DNA from: Polynucleobacter sp. 80A-SIGWE
GTDB lineage: Bacteria; Pseudomonadota; Gammaproteobacteria; Burkholderiales; Burkholderiaceae
Reading direction: 5' to 3'
DNA: 64,000 bases
Assembly (NCBI RefSeq): GCF_018882295.1
Contig: NZ_JACVOR010000001.1
Coordinates: forward strand, 248,001 to 312,000
In this document: positions 17,302 to 27,134 of the stretch, piece after piece
Numbering within the stretch: position 1 is the first letter of the stretch
How the letters are laid out: the number at the start of each line of letters is the position of its first letter
The notes under the pieces: generated by a model
Databases searched by the model: none
Told to the model about the DNA's origin: nothing
Seen by the model: only the letters and a program-made list of their open reading frames with translations
Program-made: the position numbers and the translations under genes

Positions 17302-17859
17302 TTACTTTGCACGGCTTTTTGCTGCCTTAGGGGCTTGGCCAAATTGACCTTGTGCACTCTTCATTGCTGTTTCAACACTTTTCTCAAAGTTTGCAAACGC
17401 GTCTTGAGTTGTTGAGCGCACTTGATCAAAATTTTGCATTGCCGTATTGAATGCTGATGTAAAGGCGCTTACATACGCCTCTGAACCAGCAGGTGCTTTT
17501 GACGTGGCGGCAGCTACAAAGCTCTTCAAGTCATCTTGTGATTGGTCAATAGCAGCTTCTACAGCCTCAACCAACTCTTGGTTACCGCGACGCAGCACTG
17601 CAGCTACTTTTTTCTGATACGCAGCAACTTCAGCAACAGCTTCTTGTACTTCTGGGCTTTGCAGAAGGTCTAGAGCGGCTTTAGCATCTTTGCCCTTCAA
17701 CAGCTCGGCAGCCTTAGCTTGCGCATTTGCTACGGCTTGTTGCGCAGCCTGGTAATTGATTTCTGCCAATTCTTGAGCATTCTCAAGAGCTGTTTGACCC
17801 AATGCACGGGCGCTTTCTACGGATTTGGCTTGATTTTCTGCGAATTGATTTTTGAACAT
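17302..17859 (-). CDS. phaP: Phasin (polyhydroxyalkanoate granule protein)
   Basis: Phasins coat PHA granules and control their size and number. The 185-residue protein is alanine/glutamine-rich, helical and without a signal peptide, beginning MFKNQFAENQAKSVESA and matching the Phasin_2 pattern (ALENAQELAEINYQAAQQAVANA, then KAALDLLQSPEVQEAVAEV and AYQKKVAAV). The ribosome site AAAGGAAATGTC is good. A TTGCACTGCA element 26-35 bases upstream resembles operators of the PHA regulator PhaR. No PHA synthase gene is in the window. Confidence 0.93.
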   Translation of the reverse strand: MFKNQFAENQAKSVESARALGQTALENAQELAEINYQAAQQAVANAQAKAAELLKGKDAKAALDLLQSPEVQEAVAEVAAYQKKVAAVLRRGNQELVEAVEAAIDQSQDDLKSFVAAATSKAPAGSEAYVSAFTSAFNTAMQNFDQVRSTTQDAFANFEKSVETAMKSAQGQFGQAPKAAKSRAK

Positions 17860-17884
17860 GACATTTCCTTTAAAGGGTTATTTG

Positions 17885-17894
17885 TTGCACTGCA
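17885..17894 (-). promoter_or_regulatory. Possible PhaR-type operator upstream of phaP
   Basis: TTGCACTGCA between the phasin ATG and its upstream region. PhaR binds TGCA-rich sites at phasin promoters in related bacteria (established for the family). The match here is by eye only. Confidence 0.25.
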
Positions 17895-18037
17895 CCATAT
17901 TAATAGCTTATTTTGGGCTTAGCAAGCAAATATTGCTGCAAAGCAACATATAATCTTGTCAATTCAGGTGGTTTATTGCAAAAACAGCAGTAAGCCTCAC
18001 TTTAGGGGCCTTTTGCTCTGTTCAGAAATTTTTAGTT

Positions 18038-18589
18038 ATGTGCCGTAGATTCATTGTCCTTTTACTTCTCTGCATGTCATTTGCAGCTCCTCGCGCCGAA
18101 ACCGTCTCAGAATGGTTCCAGAGTACAACTACGCATCTCGAGTCTATTTGGGACAAAGGGGGTAATGAGCTTTACATTCCCCTATATACCTATCACATGC
18201 CTTATGCGTATTCTCAAGACAAGATCAATGAGTACACAGAGTATCCAATGGGGATTGGATTCGGCAGAGGATTAATGAATGAGAGTGGCAATTGGGAGGG
18301 CATTTATGGAATGACCTTCAAAGACTCGCACGGAATTTATGAGTACATGGTCGGGTATGGATGGATACCTATGTGGAACATCGGCAATAGCCCAGACTGG
18401 AAGTATGGCGTTGGAGCAACTGTCTTCATCATGTCTCGCCAAGACATCATGAACTACGTCCCCTTCCCCGGCGTACTCCCCATCGCCTCAATCAGCTACA
18501 AAGATCTCAGCATTCAGACTGCCTACGTACCTGGTGGACAAAACGTCGGGAACGTCTTGTTCACTTGGGCTAAATACAATTTGCCTTAA
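18038..18589 (+). CDS. pagP: Lipid A palmitoyltransferase PagP
   Basis: PagP is an outer-membrane beta-barrel enzyme that moves palmitate from phospholipids to lipid A. The 183-residue precursor has a signal peptide (about residues 1-20, ending PRA). The active-site regions are recognisable: YTYHMPYAY with the catalytic His, and FKDSHGIYEYMVGYGW with the Asp-Ser pair. The barrel strands alternate aromatics and glycines and the protein ends in an aromatic-rich strand. A TATAAT at 17949-17954 could be its -10 box. It is convergent with the peroxiredoxin gene. Confidence 0.9.
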   Translation: MCRRFIVLLLLCMSFAAPRAETVSEWFQSTTTHLESIWDKGGNELYIPLYTYHMPYAYSQDKINEYTEYPMGIGFGRGLMNESGNWEGIYGMTFKDSHGIYEYMVGYGWIPMWNIGNSPDWKYGVGATVFIMSRQDIMNYVPFPGVLPIASISYKDLSIQTAYVPGGQNVGNVLFTWAKYNLP

Positions 18590-18590
18590 C

Positions 18591-19151
18591 TTAGGCGGGA
18601 TTATTTTTTAGATAATCCATTACCCAAGCTGGATCACTATCGCTCGGAAATATTGGGTAGTGCACCGCTTCAATCACGCCATCATTCACAATCAAAGTGA
18701 TGCGCTTTAATAAAGTCATTCCAGCAGCAACAAAAGTTGGCAAACGCAAAGATTGCTGGAGTTGGTAATCCACATCACTTAACACCGGAAATGGTAAGTG
18801 CAATCGCTCCGCCATCTCTTTTTGATATTCGGTAGACTGCACACTCAGGCCAACAACATCTGCACCTAAATCTCTCAGCTCTTGATAGTGATCTCTAAAG
18901 GAGCAACTTTGTGGCGTACATCCTCTGGCTCCAGGTATTTGATCCCAACCCTCCGGCAGCGGAACATTGGGCTGGCCTGTCATTGGGTAGCAGTAAATCA
19001 CCAAACGACCTTTGCTCTCACCAAGATTAAATTGGCCAGCATTAGTCGCGCCCAGTGAGATAGCAGGCAAGCGCATACCCACTAAGTGAGCGGCAGCCCC
19101 ATCATCCTGAGGAATCGGTAGGTCGGTAGGTAATTGATTGAGATTAGTCAT
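18591..19151 (-). CDS. Peroxiredoxin (AhpC/TSA family, PrxQ/BCP-like)
   Basis: A 186-residue thiol peroxidase that reduces peroxides using a thioredoxin-like system. The active site is GARGCTPQSCSFRDHYQEL, with two cysteines five residues apart as in PrxQ. A DVVGLSVQSTEYQ block and PFPVLSDVDYQLQQSL follow, as in the family. An in-frame GTG six bases upstream of the chosen ATG is an alternative start. No signal peptide is seen, so it is cytosolic. The upstream TauE-like gene begins about 40 bases away in the same direction. Confidence 0.88.
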   Translation of the reverse strand: MTNLNQLPTDLPIPQDDGAAAHLVGMRLPAISLGATNAGQFNLGESKGRLVIYCYPMTGQPNVPLPEGWDQIPGARGCTPQSCSFRDHYQELRDLGADVVGLSVQSTEYQKEMAERLHLPFPVLSDVDYQLQQSLRLPTFVAAGMTLLKRITLIVNDGVIEAVHYPIFPSDSDPAWVMDYLKNNPA

Positions 19152-19188
19152 GGTCACATTACTCTAAACCAAAATTAGAAAGGTAGTA

Positions 19189-19926
19189 CTAGAAAGCCAT
19201 TCCGATAATCAAGATGCCCGAGACCAGCATCACCAACTCCATCAGGAACATAAAACTTTTTTCGGGCAAAGACAGCACAATGCGTTTAGAGAGTATTGAG
19301 CCGGCCATAACTGCGCTGCCAATCAATAAACCCTGAAGAATGGCCGTTGAATTTAAGATGCCTAGCTGATGAAAAGTAATTCCTTTAGTAAATAAAATCG
19401 AGAGGGTGCTGGCCGCTTCCGTTCCCAAGAAAGCGCCCTTACTTAATCCATAGGCCAAAAAGAATGGCGTATTAATAGCCCCCGTAGTTGCCACAATTCC
19501 TGTGAGATAGCCAATAAAGGCGCCGACTAAACTCAACTGCCATAACTTTAAATAGAATTGCTGTCGTTGCATCCATCGACGAATTGGAATGAGGCCAATC
19601 AAAAAAATGCCGAGCACTAATTGAATTAAGCGCTCATTTAAGGACACAAGAGTGTGTGCCCCAAGAACCACAGCAGGTATTGCAGTTAGGCTGTAAACCG
19701 CACAAGCCTTCCAATCAATGACTCGCCACCATAAAAATATTCTAGAAATGTTTGCAACGGTGGCGGTAATTGCAATTACCGGAATCGTTTGCATGGGCCC
19801 ATAAAAGTAAACTAGGGGAGGCATCAAAATAATGGTGGTCCCAAATCCCAAGACTCCTCCTAAGACTCCAGCAACAAGGCCTAAGGAGCCAAGTAATGCA
19901 GCCTGAAAAATCAGCTCACCCATCAC
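19189..19926 (-). CDS. Sulfite exporter TauE/SafE family permease
   Basis: A 245-residue polytopic membrane protein with about eight hydrophobic segments. The duplicated TauE/SafE (DUF81) pattern shows as GVLGGVLGFGTTIILMPPLVYF in the first half and GTEAASTLSILFTKGITFHQLG in the second. Members export sulfite, sulfoacetate or other small organic anions; the substrate is not evident here. Its start overlaps the last base of the START-like gene stop, so the two are translationally linked. Confidence 0.87.
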   Translation of the reverse strand: MMGELIFQAALLGSLGLVAGVLGGVLGFGTTIILMPPLVYFYGPMQTIPVIAITATVANISRIFLWWRVIDWKACAVYSLTAIPAVVLGAHTLVSLNERLIQLVLGIFLIGLIPIRRWMQRQQFYLKLWQLSLVGAFIGYLTGIVATTGAINTPFFLAYGLSKGAFLGTEAASTLSILFTKGITFHQLGILNSTAILQGLLIGSAVMAGSILSKRIVLSLPEKSFMFLMELVMLVSGILIIGMAF

Positions 19927-20492
19927 TACTTACACGCCGTCTTTTGGGTAGACTTTCTTTGAGATGCTAGCTCAGCCATCGACTCAAACTGTCGTCGCAT
20001 AATATTTTTGATAAAAAACTCGATCACCGCTGATGGCACTAGAGAATTTGGCTCAATCTGTGCATCGTATTTAAATGTGGTGAAATCTTTTTCGGGCAAG
20101 AGCCGCCAACTTCCCTTGTAATACTTGGTATCCCCGCTTATCTGCTCAAAGAGCAATGCTCTATTCGGAAGCTCTGTGTATTCCAACTCAGAGCGCATCT
20201 CGAATGGGATGAATAAAATTCTTTCCTCGAGCAAGCGGGCAACCTTCACTTTATTGCCCGACCTAGAAAGCACTTTTGAATCTACTATTCCGGGCAAGCT
20301 TTTAATGCCCTCATAGTCGGTAATAAATGCAAAAGCTTCGCATACTGTAATCGGCACCTCATAGCTTGCATTTACTTGAAAGCGATCACCCGCCCTAGTG
20401 ACGGCAACTTTTAGGTCATAAGAATTAGATGCTTCTTGCGCAAAGGCAACACCAAACGCTGCAATCAGGAAAAAATATAGAAGTTGCTTCAT
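19926..20492 (-). CDS. Exported START/SRPBCC-like (polyketide cyclase type) protein
   Basis: A 188-residue protein with a clear signal peptide (about residues 1-18, ending AFA) and a lipid- or ligand-binding helix-grip fold: YEVPITVCEAFAFITDYEGIKSLPGIVDSKVL and later YKGSWRLLPEKDFTTFKYDAQIEP, ending in a long C-terminal helix. Cyclase-like SRPBCC proteins are usually cytosolic, so export is a noticeable trait. One base overlaps the downstream TauE/SafE gene, so they may act together on a periplasmic or membrane substrate. The function is unknown. Confidence 0.82.
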   Translation of the reverse strand: MKQLLYFFLIAAFGVAFAQEASNSYDLKVAVTRAGDRFQVNASYEVPITVCEAFAFITDYEGIKSLPGIVDSKVLSRSGNKVKVARLLEERILFIPFEMRSELEYTELPNRALLFEQISGDTKYYKGSWRLLPEKDFTTFKYDAQIEPNSLVPSAVIEFFIKNIMRRQFESMAELASQRKSTQKTACK

Positions 20493-20551
20493 GCAAGTAG
20501 TTTAGTGGCTAATACGGCCGCCTCACCCTCATCAACAAAGAGGGCTCGCCC

Positions 20552-20956
20552 TCATTCTGCCGCTGTTCTCATTAGCCTTAAAAGCTCGACATCATGCTCA
20601 GGCAGTCCATCTAATACGCCGGTGAGGTGAGGCATCTTAGCAATGATTTCTTTTGCCAAGAAGAAGCGCATTGACCAGGCAGGAAAACTTCTTTCCTCGA
20701 TCTCTTCCATACTCAACAAGCGTACCTGTTGGTGGCGCGGGTCTCGCTGAATTTTTTCCCAGATTTTTGTAAGCTCAGCACGAGGCCCCTCTAATATCTG
20801 ACCAAAATGTTGGTTTTCATAAAAGAGGACTCCGGATAGGCCCAACTTTTGATTGAGTTGTGCAGCCTGATCGGTAAGGCGCATCAATGCCAAGACGCCC
20901 ATATCCTGGGTTGCCTTGCTGATGTAACTTACAGAAATCAATGGGGACTGACTCAT
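20552..20956 (-). CDS. BLUF-domain blue-light sensor
   Basis: A 134-residue stand-alone BLUF protein. The flavin-binding pattern is visible: VSYISKAT with the photoactive tyrosine, ALMRLTDQAAQLNQKLGLSGVLFY with the conserved Asn, HFGQILEGP with the key Gln, and FPAWSMRFF with the conserved Trp/Met. There is no attached output domain, so light signalling would need a partner protein. The stop lies about 60 bases upstream of the START-like gene and the orientation is the same. Confidence 0.93.
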   Translation of the reverse strand: MSQSPLISVSYISKATQDMGVLALMRLTDQAAQLNQKLGLSGVLFYENQHFGQILEGPRAELTKIWEKIQRDPRHQQVRLLSMEEIEERSFPAWSMRFFLAKEIIAKMPHLTGVLDGLPEHDVELLRLMRTAAE

Positions 20957-21189
20957 CTTCTTATCTCGGGGCTAAAGCCTGAATTGCCCTGATGGTAGCT
21001 TTTGATGACGGCTTCATCAATGCTGACTTACCCGATAGGATCAAGAACTAAAGAAATCAGCGTCATATTCATGTCGCCCAATCCAATTATCGACTTAATA
21101 GATTAATAAGTTCATATTAATTCATTGGACGGATCACATAACAAAGAACAAGATGAATCCAGCACAACACACAACGATGGGAGTTAAAA
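20957..21189. other. Non-coding spacer upstream of the BLUF gene and katG leader
   Basis: Gene-free, AT-rich in its second half (around 21100-21130, TTAATAGATTAATAAG). No long ORF or terminator is seen. It likely carries the promoters of the divergent BLUF and katG units. Confidence 0.5.
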
Positions 21190-21309
21190 ATGAAAATCCA
21201 AAATAGATTGGCCGGAATTGCAGAAGGCTTGTACTTTCTTAAGCATCAATATGAACAGGACTTGCTGACAATTTTGCGCGTGGAGTCCACCAAGGAGGGC
21301 GGAAGATGA
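21190..21309 (+). CDS. 39-residue ORF upstream of katG
   Basis: A short ORF with a good ribosome site (GGAG six bases before the ATG) encoding MKIQNRLAGIAEGLYFLKHQ followed by about 19 more residues and ending KEGGR. Its stop overlaps the ATG of an 11-codon ORF (21306-21341) that has its own AAGGAGG site. The pair precedes katG by about 100 bases. No family is recognised. It could be a small protein or a leader peptide, so the coding status is uncertain. Confidence 0.38.
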   Translation: MKIQNRLAGIAEGLYFLKHQYEQDLLTILRVESTKEGGR

Positions 21310-21438
21310 ATATTCTTATCGCATTCATGGCGGGTGAATAAAAAACTGTCAACCATACAGACCGTTTATAGCTTTATCAGTTAGTCTGAATGAGTCAAGC
21401 TAACCAAGCAAAAATGATTTACCTACAAGGAGATCTAA

Positions 21439-23589
<2,151 letters not shown>

Positions 23590-23613
23590 TTAATATAGTT
23601 GTAAGCTGTTATC

Positions 23614-23645
23614 AATAAGGGAGGCTTTCGCCTCCCTTATTTTTT
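23614..23645 (+). terminator. Intrinsic terminator of katG
   Basis: Twelve-base arms AATAAGGGAGGC and GCCTCCCTTATT with a TTTC loop and a T-run. Confidence 0.93.
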
Positions 23646-23693
23646 ATCCTTGTAGTACAGGCTGCATCCTATTTTCTTCCAAATGCGAAAATA

Positions 23694-24446
23694 CTAACTC
23701 TTTAATACCACCCTAATGTCTCGATAAATTTGCAAACTTGCTATGAGCACAAGGGAAAGGGAGAGCGGTATCACCGCTATATAGCCGACCGTTTTGAAGC
23801 TAAGCGCACCAATGATTCCGCCAATCAAGAACATTCCGAAAATAAATAAGTGGGTTTTTAATTTATCCCTATTCGCCCTGACGTACCCGCTTTCATTGGC
23901 CTGCGTAGATTTATTCCAATAAATTAACTTCCCTACCTCTATTCCTATATCGGTAATGACCCCCGTCATATGGGTTGTTCTAATTTCCGCTTTAGAGGCT
24001 TTAGTGACAATGGCATTTTGCAAGCCCATCACAAAACACAGGAGAAGGGCGATTGCTGGAACAGTTAAGGGTAGGTATAAATTGAGGTTAGCGCCCACCA
24101 AACCAAAGACCAATAACAGGGCGGCCTCAAGGAATAGCGGCAAGGCAAACTCGCTATGAATTTTTCTTCTATGGCCCCAATTAACAATGATGGCTGTTGT
24201 AGCTGCGCCAAATAGAAATGAGAGCAAAAGTGAGATGCCGCCTAAAACTGAAATGAAGTCATTCAGAGCAAGGTCATCACCAATTGCGGAAATAATCCCG
24301 CTCATATGAGATGTATAGCGAGAAATTGCCAAGAAACCACCAGCATTTACAGCGCCCGCAACAAACGCCATATAGGCGCCCAATTGAATATTGGTTTTGG
24401 GGGATCGCTGTACGCTTGTTAGACGCTGAATAAACTCAATTGGCAT
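23694..24446 (-). CDS. DUF1275 (YoaK-like) membrane protein
   Basis: A 250-residue membrane protein with six or seven hydrophobic segments. The DUF1275 pattern is visible as VAGAVNAGGFLAISRYTSHMSG near the N-terminus, and FVMGLQNAIVTKASKAEIRTTHMTG in the middle, each with the recurrent T-x-H-M-T/S-G motif. The family is common in bacteria and has no proven function. It lies downstream of katG, convergent with it, and the HAD dehalogenase gene precedes it by about 35 bases on the same strand. Confidence 0.88.
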   Translation of the reverse strand: MPIEFIQRLTSVQRSPKTNIQLGAYMAFVAGAVNAGGFLAISRYTSHMSGIISAIGDDLALNDFISVLGGISLLLSFLFGAATTAIIVNWGHRRKIHSEFALPLFLEAALLLVFGLVGANLNLYLPLTVPAIALLLCFVMGLQNAIVTKASKAEIRTTHMTGVITDIGIEVGKLIYWNKSTQANESGYVRANRDKLKTHLFIFGMFLIGGIIGALSFKTVGYIAVIPLSLSLVLIASLQIYRDIRVVLKS

Positions 24447-24481
24447 TAAGCATTCATTTTACGTCTCAAGACTTAAAAGCT

Positions 24482-25165
24482 CTAAATAACTTCCAAAACT
24501 TTGCTTAGCGAGTCGCCTTCATAGTTTGGCTTCTCACCAATTTCTTCGAAGGGGTGTCCAAGCCGATTAACCCAAAATACGTCAAAACCAAACCACTTGG
24601 CCGCCAGCGCATCCCAAGCATTGCTCGATACAAAAAGAACTTCTTCTTTTTTAACTGGAAATGCTTTTAAAAGAAGCTCATAGGTCTGAGGGGCAGTCTT
24701 AAATAATCGTACATCCTCAACGGTGACGACCTGATCTAAGTAAGCCGTAAGACCATTGCTCTCAACTACTGTCGCCAACATCTCTCTACTACCATTGGAC
24801 AAAATTGCTGTAGCAATACCTTTATTTTTTATTGTCTTAAGAACGTGCAGGCTATCTTCAAAACCAGTGAGCTTGGCATACTGATCCATTAACCGCTTCT
24901 CATAGTCAGGACTGAGATTTAAGTTCATCCGCTTACATACATAACGCAATGAGCGAATTGTTAATTCCCAAAAGGGTAGGTAGTGCTTGCTGCCACTAGG
25001 ATTAGGATCACTCATGGTGACTAAGCGGGTGTACTCGATTTGGCGATCACGCCACATTAAGGCGAAGGCCTGACCATTGCCGGGAAATAAATCTTCTGCC
25101 AACTTCCCCATGGAATAGACATCAAATAATGTTCCGTAAGCATCAAAGGCGATAAGCTTATACAT
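24482..25165 (-). CDS. Haloacid dehalogenase, type II (HAD superfamily)
   Basis: A 227-residue HAD hydrolase of the L-2-haloacid dehalogenase type. The nucleophile motif is FDAYGTLFDVYSM (the D-x-Y-G-T-L form of dehalogenases, rather than D-x-D-x-T). Other HAD motifs are ILSNGSREML and VSSNAWDALAAKWFGFDVFWVNR with conserved Lys and Asn residues. It may remove halogens from 2-haloalkanoates, but similar proteins act as phosphatases. The ribosome site is good (GGAG). A patatin gene lies about 80 bases upstream on the same strand. Confidence 0.88.
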   Translation of the reverse strand: MYKLIAFDAYGTLFDVYSMGKLAEDLFPGNGQAFALMWRDRQIEYTRLVTMSDPNPSGSKHYLPFWELTIRSLRYVCKRMNLNLSPDYEKRLMDQYAKLTGFEDSLHVLKTIKNKGIATAILSNGSREMLATVVESNGLTAYLDQVVTVEDVRLFKTAPQTYELLLKAFPVKKEEVLFVSSNAWDALAAKWFGFDVFWVNRLGHPFEEIGEKPNYEGDSLSKVLEVI

Positions 25166-25244
25166 GCAGGCTCCTGGTTATCAGTCTGTATTTGTATTGT
25201 CGTTTAAAACAATTTTTCTAGTGCGACGAAATATCTAGCGACAC

Positions 25245-26339
25245 TTAAGCCCAAAAACGCTTCATCTCTGGAAGATCTTGCATTCCTCTTTCATAGCCAT
25301 ACTTGATGGCTGGCTCCATAATTCCAGGATCTACAACGCTCATAGTTTTTCTGCCGGGCAGCATTCCAACAACTACCAGCTTGGTTTTAGTGCCCCTCGC
25401 CTCAAGATCCTTGACCTCCTGCAAAATTGTATTGGGCAAATGATTTAATCGAAGCCCTTCTTTTTCTTGTTCAATGGTATCGGCCAAAGCAATAACGAGC
25501 GCCCTTCTTGAGCCAGCCACAATATCGCAATGTGTTTCTGTTGAGCCAATACTGCCATCCATGCAGACACGATCCTTAACCCAGGTTGGGCCTGTCACGC
25601 CCGGTGCAGAGGCGCTGGCTGCACATGCATCAATTACAGATACACCCGAGTCTGGGGCAATGACTAAACGCTCAGCGGTATAGCAATCAATCGTTGTGAT
25701 GTACATCTTTGGTGGAATTGTTTTCATGTCGCCCAAGAAAACTTTAATATTGGCTTGAAACTTTTCAGATGGAATCGATTTTGCAGCCATAGCCGCATGA
25801 CCAATCGCTTGAATCGTGGCAGGGCTTCCATCCTTAGCAGTGAGGCCCATCTTCATTACTCGCTCTTGGCTAGGTGTAAATTTTTTAGTTGGCACTAACT
25901 TAGCCATCACTTTTGGATAGTCAGCCAACAAATTGAATTCTGCAGAGAATAGATCCAAGCGACTACCCAGCAAGGCACTACCCAATACAGCACCAGCCGA
26001 TGTCCCAACCACAATATCAGCCAGTCGCAAGTTGATGCCGTTCGTCAGCATTGCATGAAAATACCCAACTAAGAATGAGCTCATGTATTCAGAGCCGCCG
26101 CCCAAAACAATTGCTCTATCTTTGCCAACACCAGGGGGATTTTTATAAGGAATGGGGTGCGCCAAACCATCGCCCCAATTCGAAGTAGTTGCCTGAATCT
26201 CTCTTGCCTCTAATGCTCTCACCTCAGCCACCATTTTCTTAGAAGGAGCTTGGCCTTGAGCAAGCGCTTGTGTGCCAGCAAGGGCTGCAGCGCCGATAGC
26301 AGAAGTTTTCAAGAAATTACGGCGTGATGCTTGAGTCAT
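25245..26339 (-). CDS. Patatin-like phospholipase, Tat-exported
   Basis: A 364-residue protein with a twin-arginine signal (SRRNFLKTSAIGAAALAGTQALAQ), so it should be exported folded. The patatin domain has the oxyanion loop GGGSEYMS, the nucleophile elbow GTSAG (in ADIVVGTSAGAVLGSALLGS) and the catalytic Asp as DGS in VCMDGSIGSTETH, where DG[GA] is usual. The substrate is unknown. An AGGAG-type ribosome site precedes the ATG. The upstream gene, sodC, is separated by a decayed tRNA-Phe terminator copy. Confidence 0.88.
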   Translation of the reverse strand: MTQASRRNFLKTSAIGAAALAGTQALAQGQAPSKKMVAEVRALEAREIQATTSNWGDGLAHPIPYKNPPGVGKDRAIVLGGGSEYMSSFLVGYFHAMLTNGINLRLADIVVGTSAGAVLGSALLGSRLDLFSAEFNLLADYPKVMAKLVPTKKFTPSQERVMKMGLTAKDGSPATIQAIGHAAMAAKSIPSEKFQANIKVFLGDMKTIPPKMYITTIDCYTAERLVIAPDSGVSVIDACAASASAPGVTGPTWVKDRVCMDGSIGSTETHCDIVAGSRRALVIALADTIEQEKEGLRLNHLPNTILQEVKDLEARGTKTKLVVVGMLPGRKTMSVVDPGIMEPAIKYGYERGMQDLPEMKRFWA

Positions 26340-26386
26340 ATAAGCTCCATTGATTGTTAATCAATTTATAGCAGATCTCCACTAAT

Positions 26387-26411
26387 GAAAAAACCACCCG
26401 AAGGTGGTTTT
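26387..26411 (-). terminator. tRNA-Phe-type UUCG terminator copy T1
   Basis: On the minus strand, ACCACC-TTCG-GGTGGT plus a T-run, downstream of sodC. It is nearly identical to the terminator of the intact tRNA-Phe and to copy T2. Confidence 0.85.
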
Positions 26412-26445
26412 AGTATTTCTTAGTGACTCTAGGCAGAATCGACTA
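26387..26445 (-). repeat. Decayed tRNA-Phe 3'-end remnant with terminator (copy T1)
   Basis: Aligns with the tRNA-Phe 3' region at 28881-28940. The terminator is nearly identical, followed by TTTCTTAGTG for TTTCTTGGTG, then a degraded T-arm (GGCAGAATCGACTA for GGCGGAATCGAACC). Confidence 0.7.
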
Positions 26446-26463
26446 TGGCTGCGAATGCATACC

Positions 26464-26988
26464 CTACTTGATCAAGCCACATGCAATTCTTGGTCCAGAA
26501 TTTCCAGCTGGCTGAGATTTATAGTCATCAGGATCCCGATGAACAACAACGGATCTTCCCAGTATTCCAACTGGTCCATTATTAACAGCAAATCCACTTA
26601 ACTTTGCCGAATAAACAGCATTGCCATTCGCATCTGATTTTATATTTGGCATATCGCCAGCATGATTCGAGCCGCTTCCTGGCATACCATGTGATTTTGT
26701 ATCTGGGTTGAAATGACCACCAGCGCTAGTGGCATCAGGTGCGGAGCAATCTCCTTTTTCGTGAACATGAAACCCTTGTTCAGAATTTGGTTTCAATCCA
26801 GAAAAATTTCCGGTAACCAATACATCATGCCCTTGCCATACAAAATTAACCGTTCCTTTGGCATTCGAGCCCGAACGCGAGTCTAGAGTGGCTGATGCTT
26901 TTTGACCAGTGCCATGCTCCATTGACTGACAGGCCACCAAAGTCAAAATGGACGCAACACCAATTAACAGAGATACTTTTTTAATCAT
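26464..26988 (-). CDS. sodC: Cu/Zn superoxide dismutase (lipoprotein form)
   Basis: SodC detoxifies superoxide in the periplasm. The 174-residue precursor has a lipobox (LVACQS, Cys near residue 20). Copper/zinc ligands are in GFHVHEKGDCSAPDATSAGGHFNP and the later histidine in RSVVVHRDPDD; the cysteines (GDCS and IACGL) form the structural disulfide. The AGGAG ribosome site is well placed. It may be cotranscribed with the upstream serine hydrolase gene, about 145 bases away. It lies between tRNA-Phe remnants and may have been acquired. Confidence 0.95.
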   Translation of the reverse strand: MIKKVSLLIGVASILTLVACQSMEHGTGQKASATLDSRSGSNAKGTVNFVWQGHDVLVTGNFSGLKPNSEQGFHVHEKGDCSAPDATSAGGHFNPDTKSHGMPGSGSNHAGDMPNIKSDANGNAVYSAKLSGFAVNNGPVGILGRSVVVHRDPDDYKSQPAGNSGPRIACGLIK

Positions 26989-27134
26989 TATTCGTCTCCT
27001 GTGTTTATGTCAGATCAGAATAGATCTTTTATGGATACTCTTCAACGAATATAGAGACCTTTCTCCAAGTAGTCTTATTGGCAAGCCCTGACAACTACGC
27101 AGCAAACCCCAAAACCAACAGAAGAGGGGTTCAG

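Noticed and set aside
17932..17945. TTGCTGCAAAGCAA palindrome as a regulator site between phaP and pagP
   Set aside because: A short inverted repeat that could be a PhaR or other site, but it is too short to support a claim.
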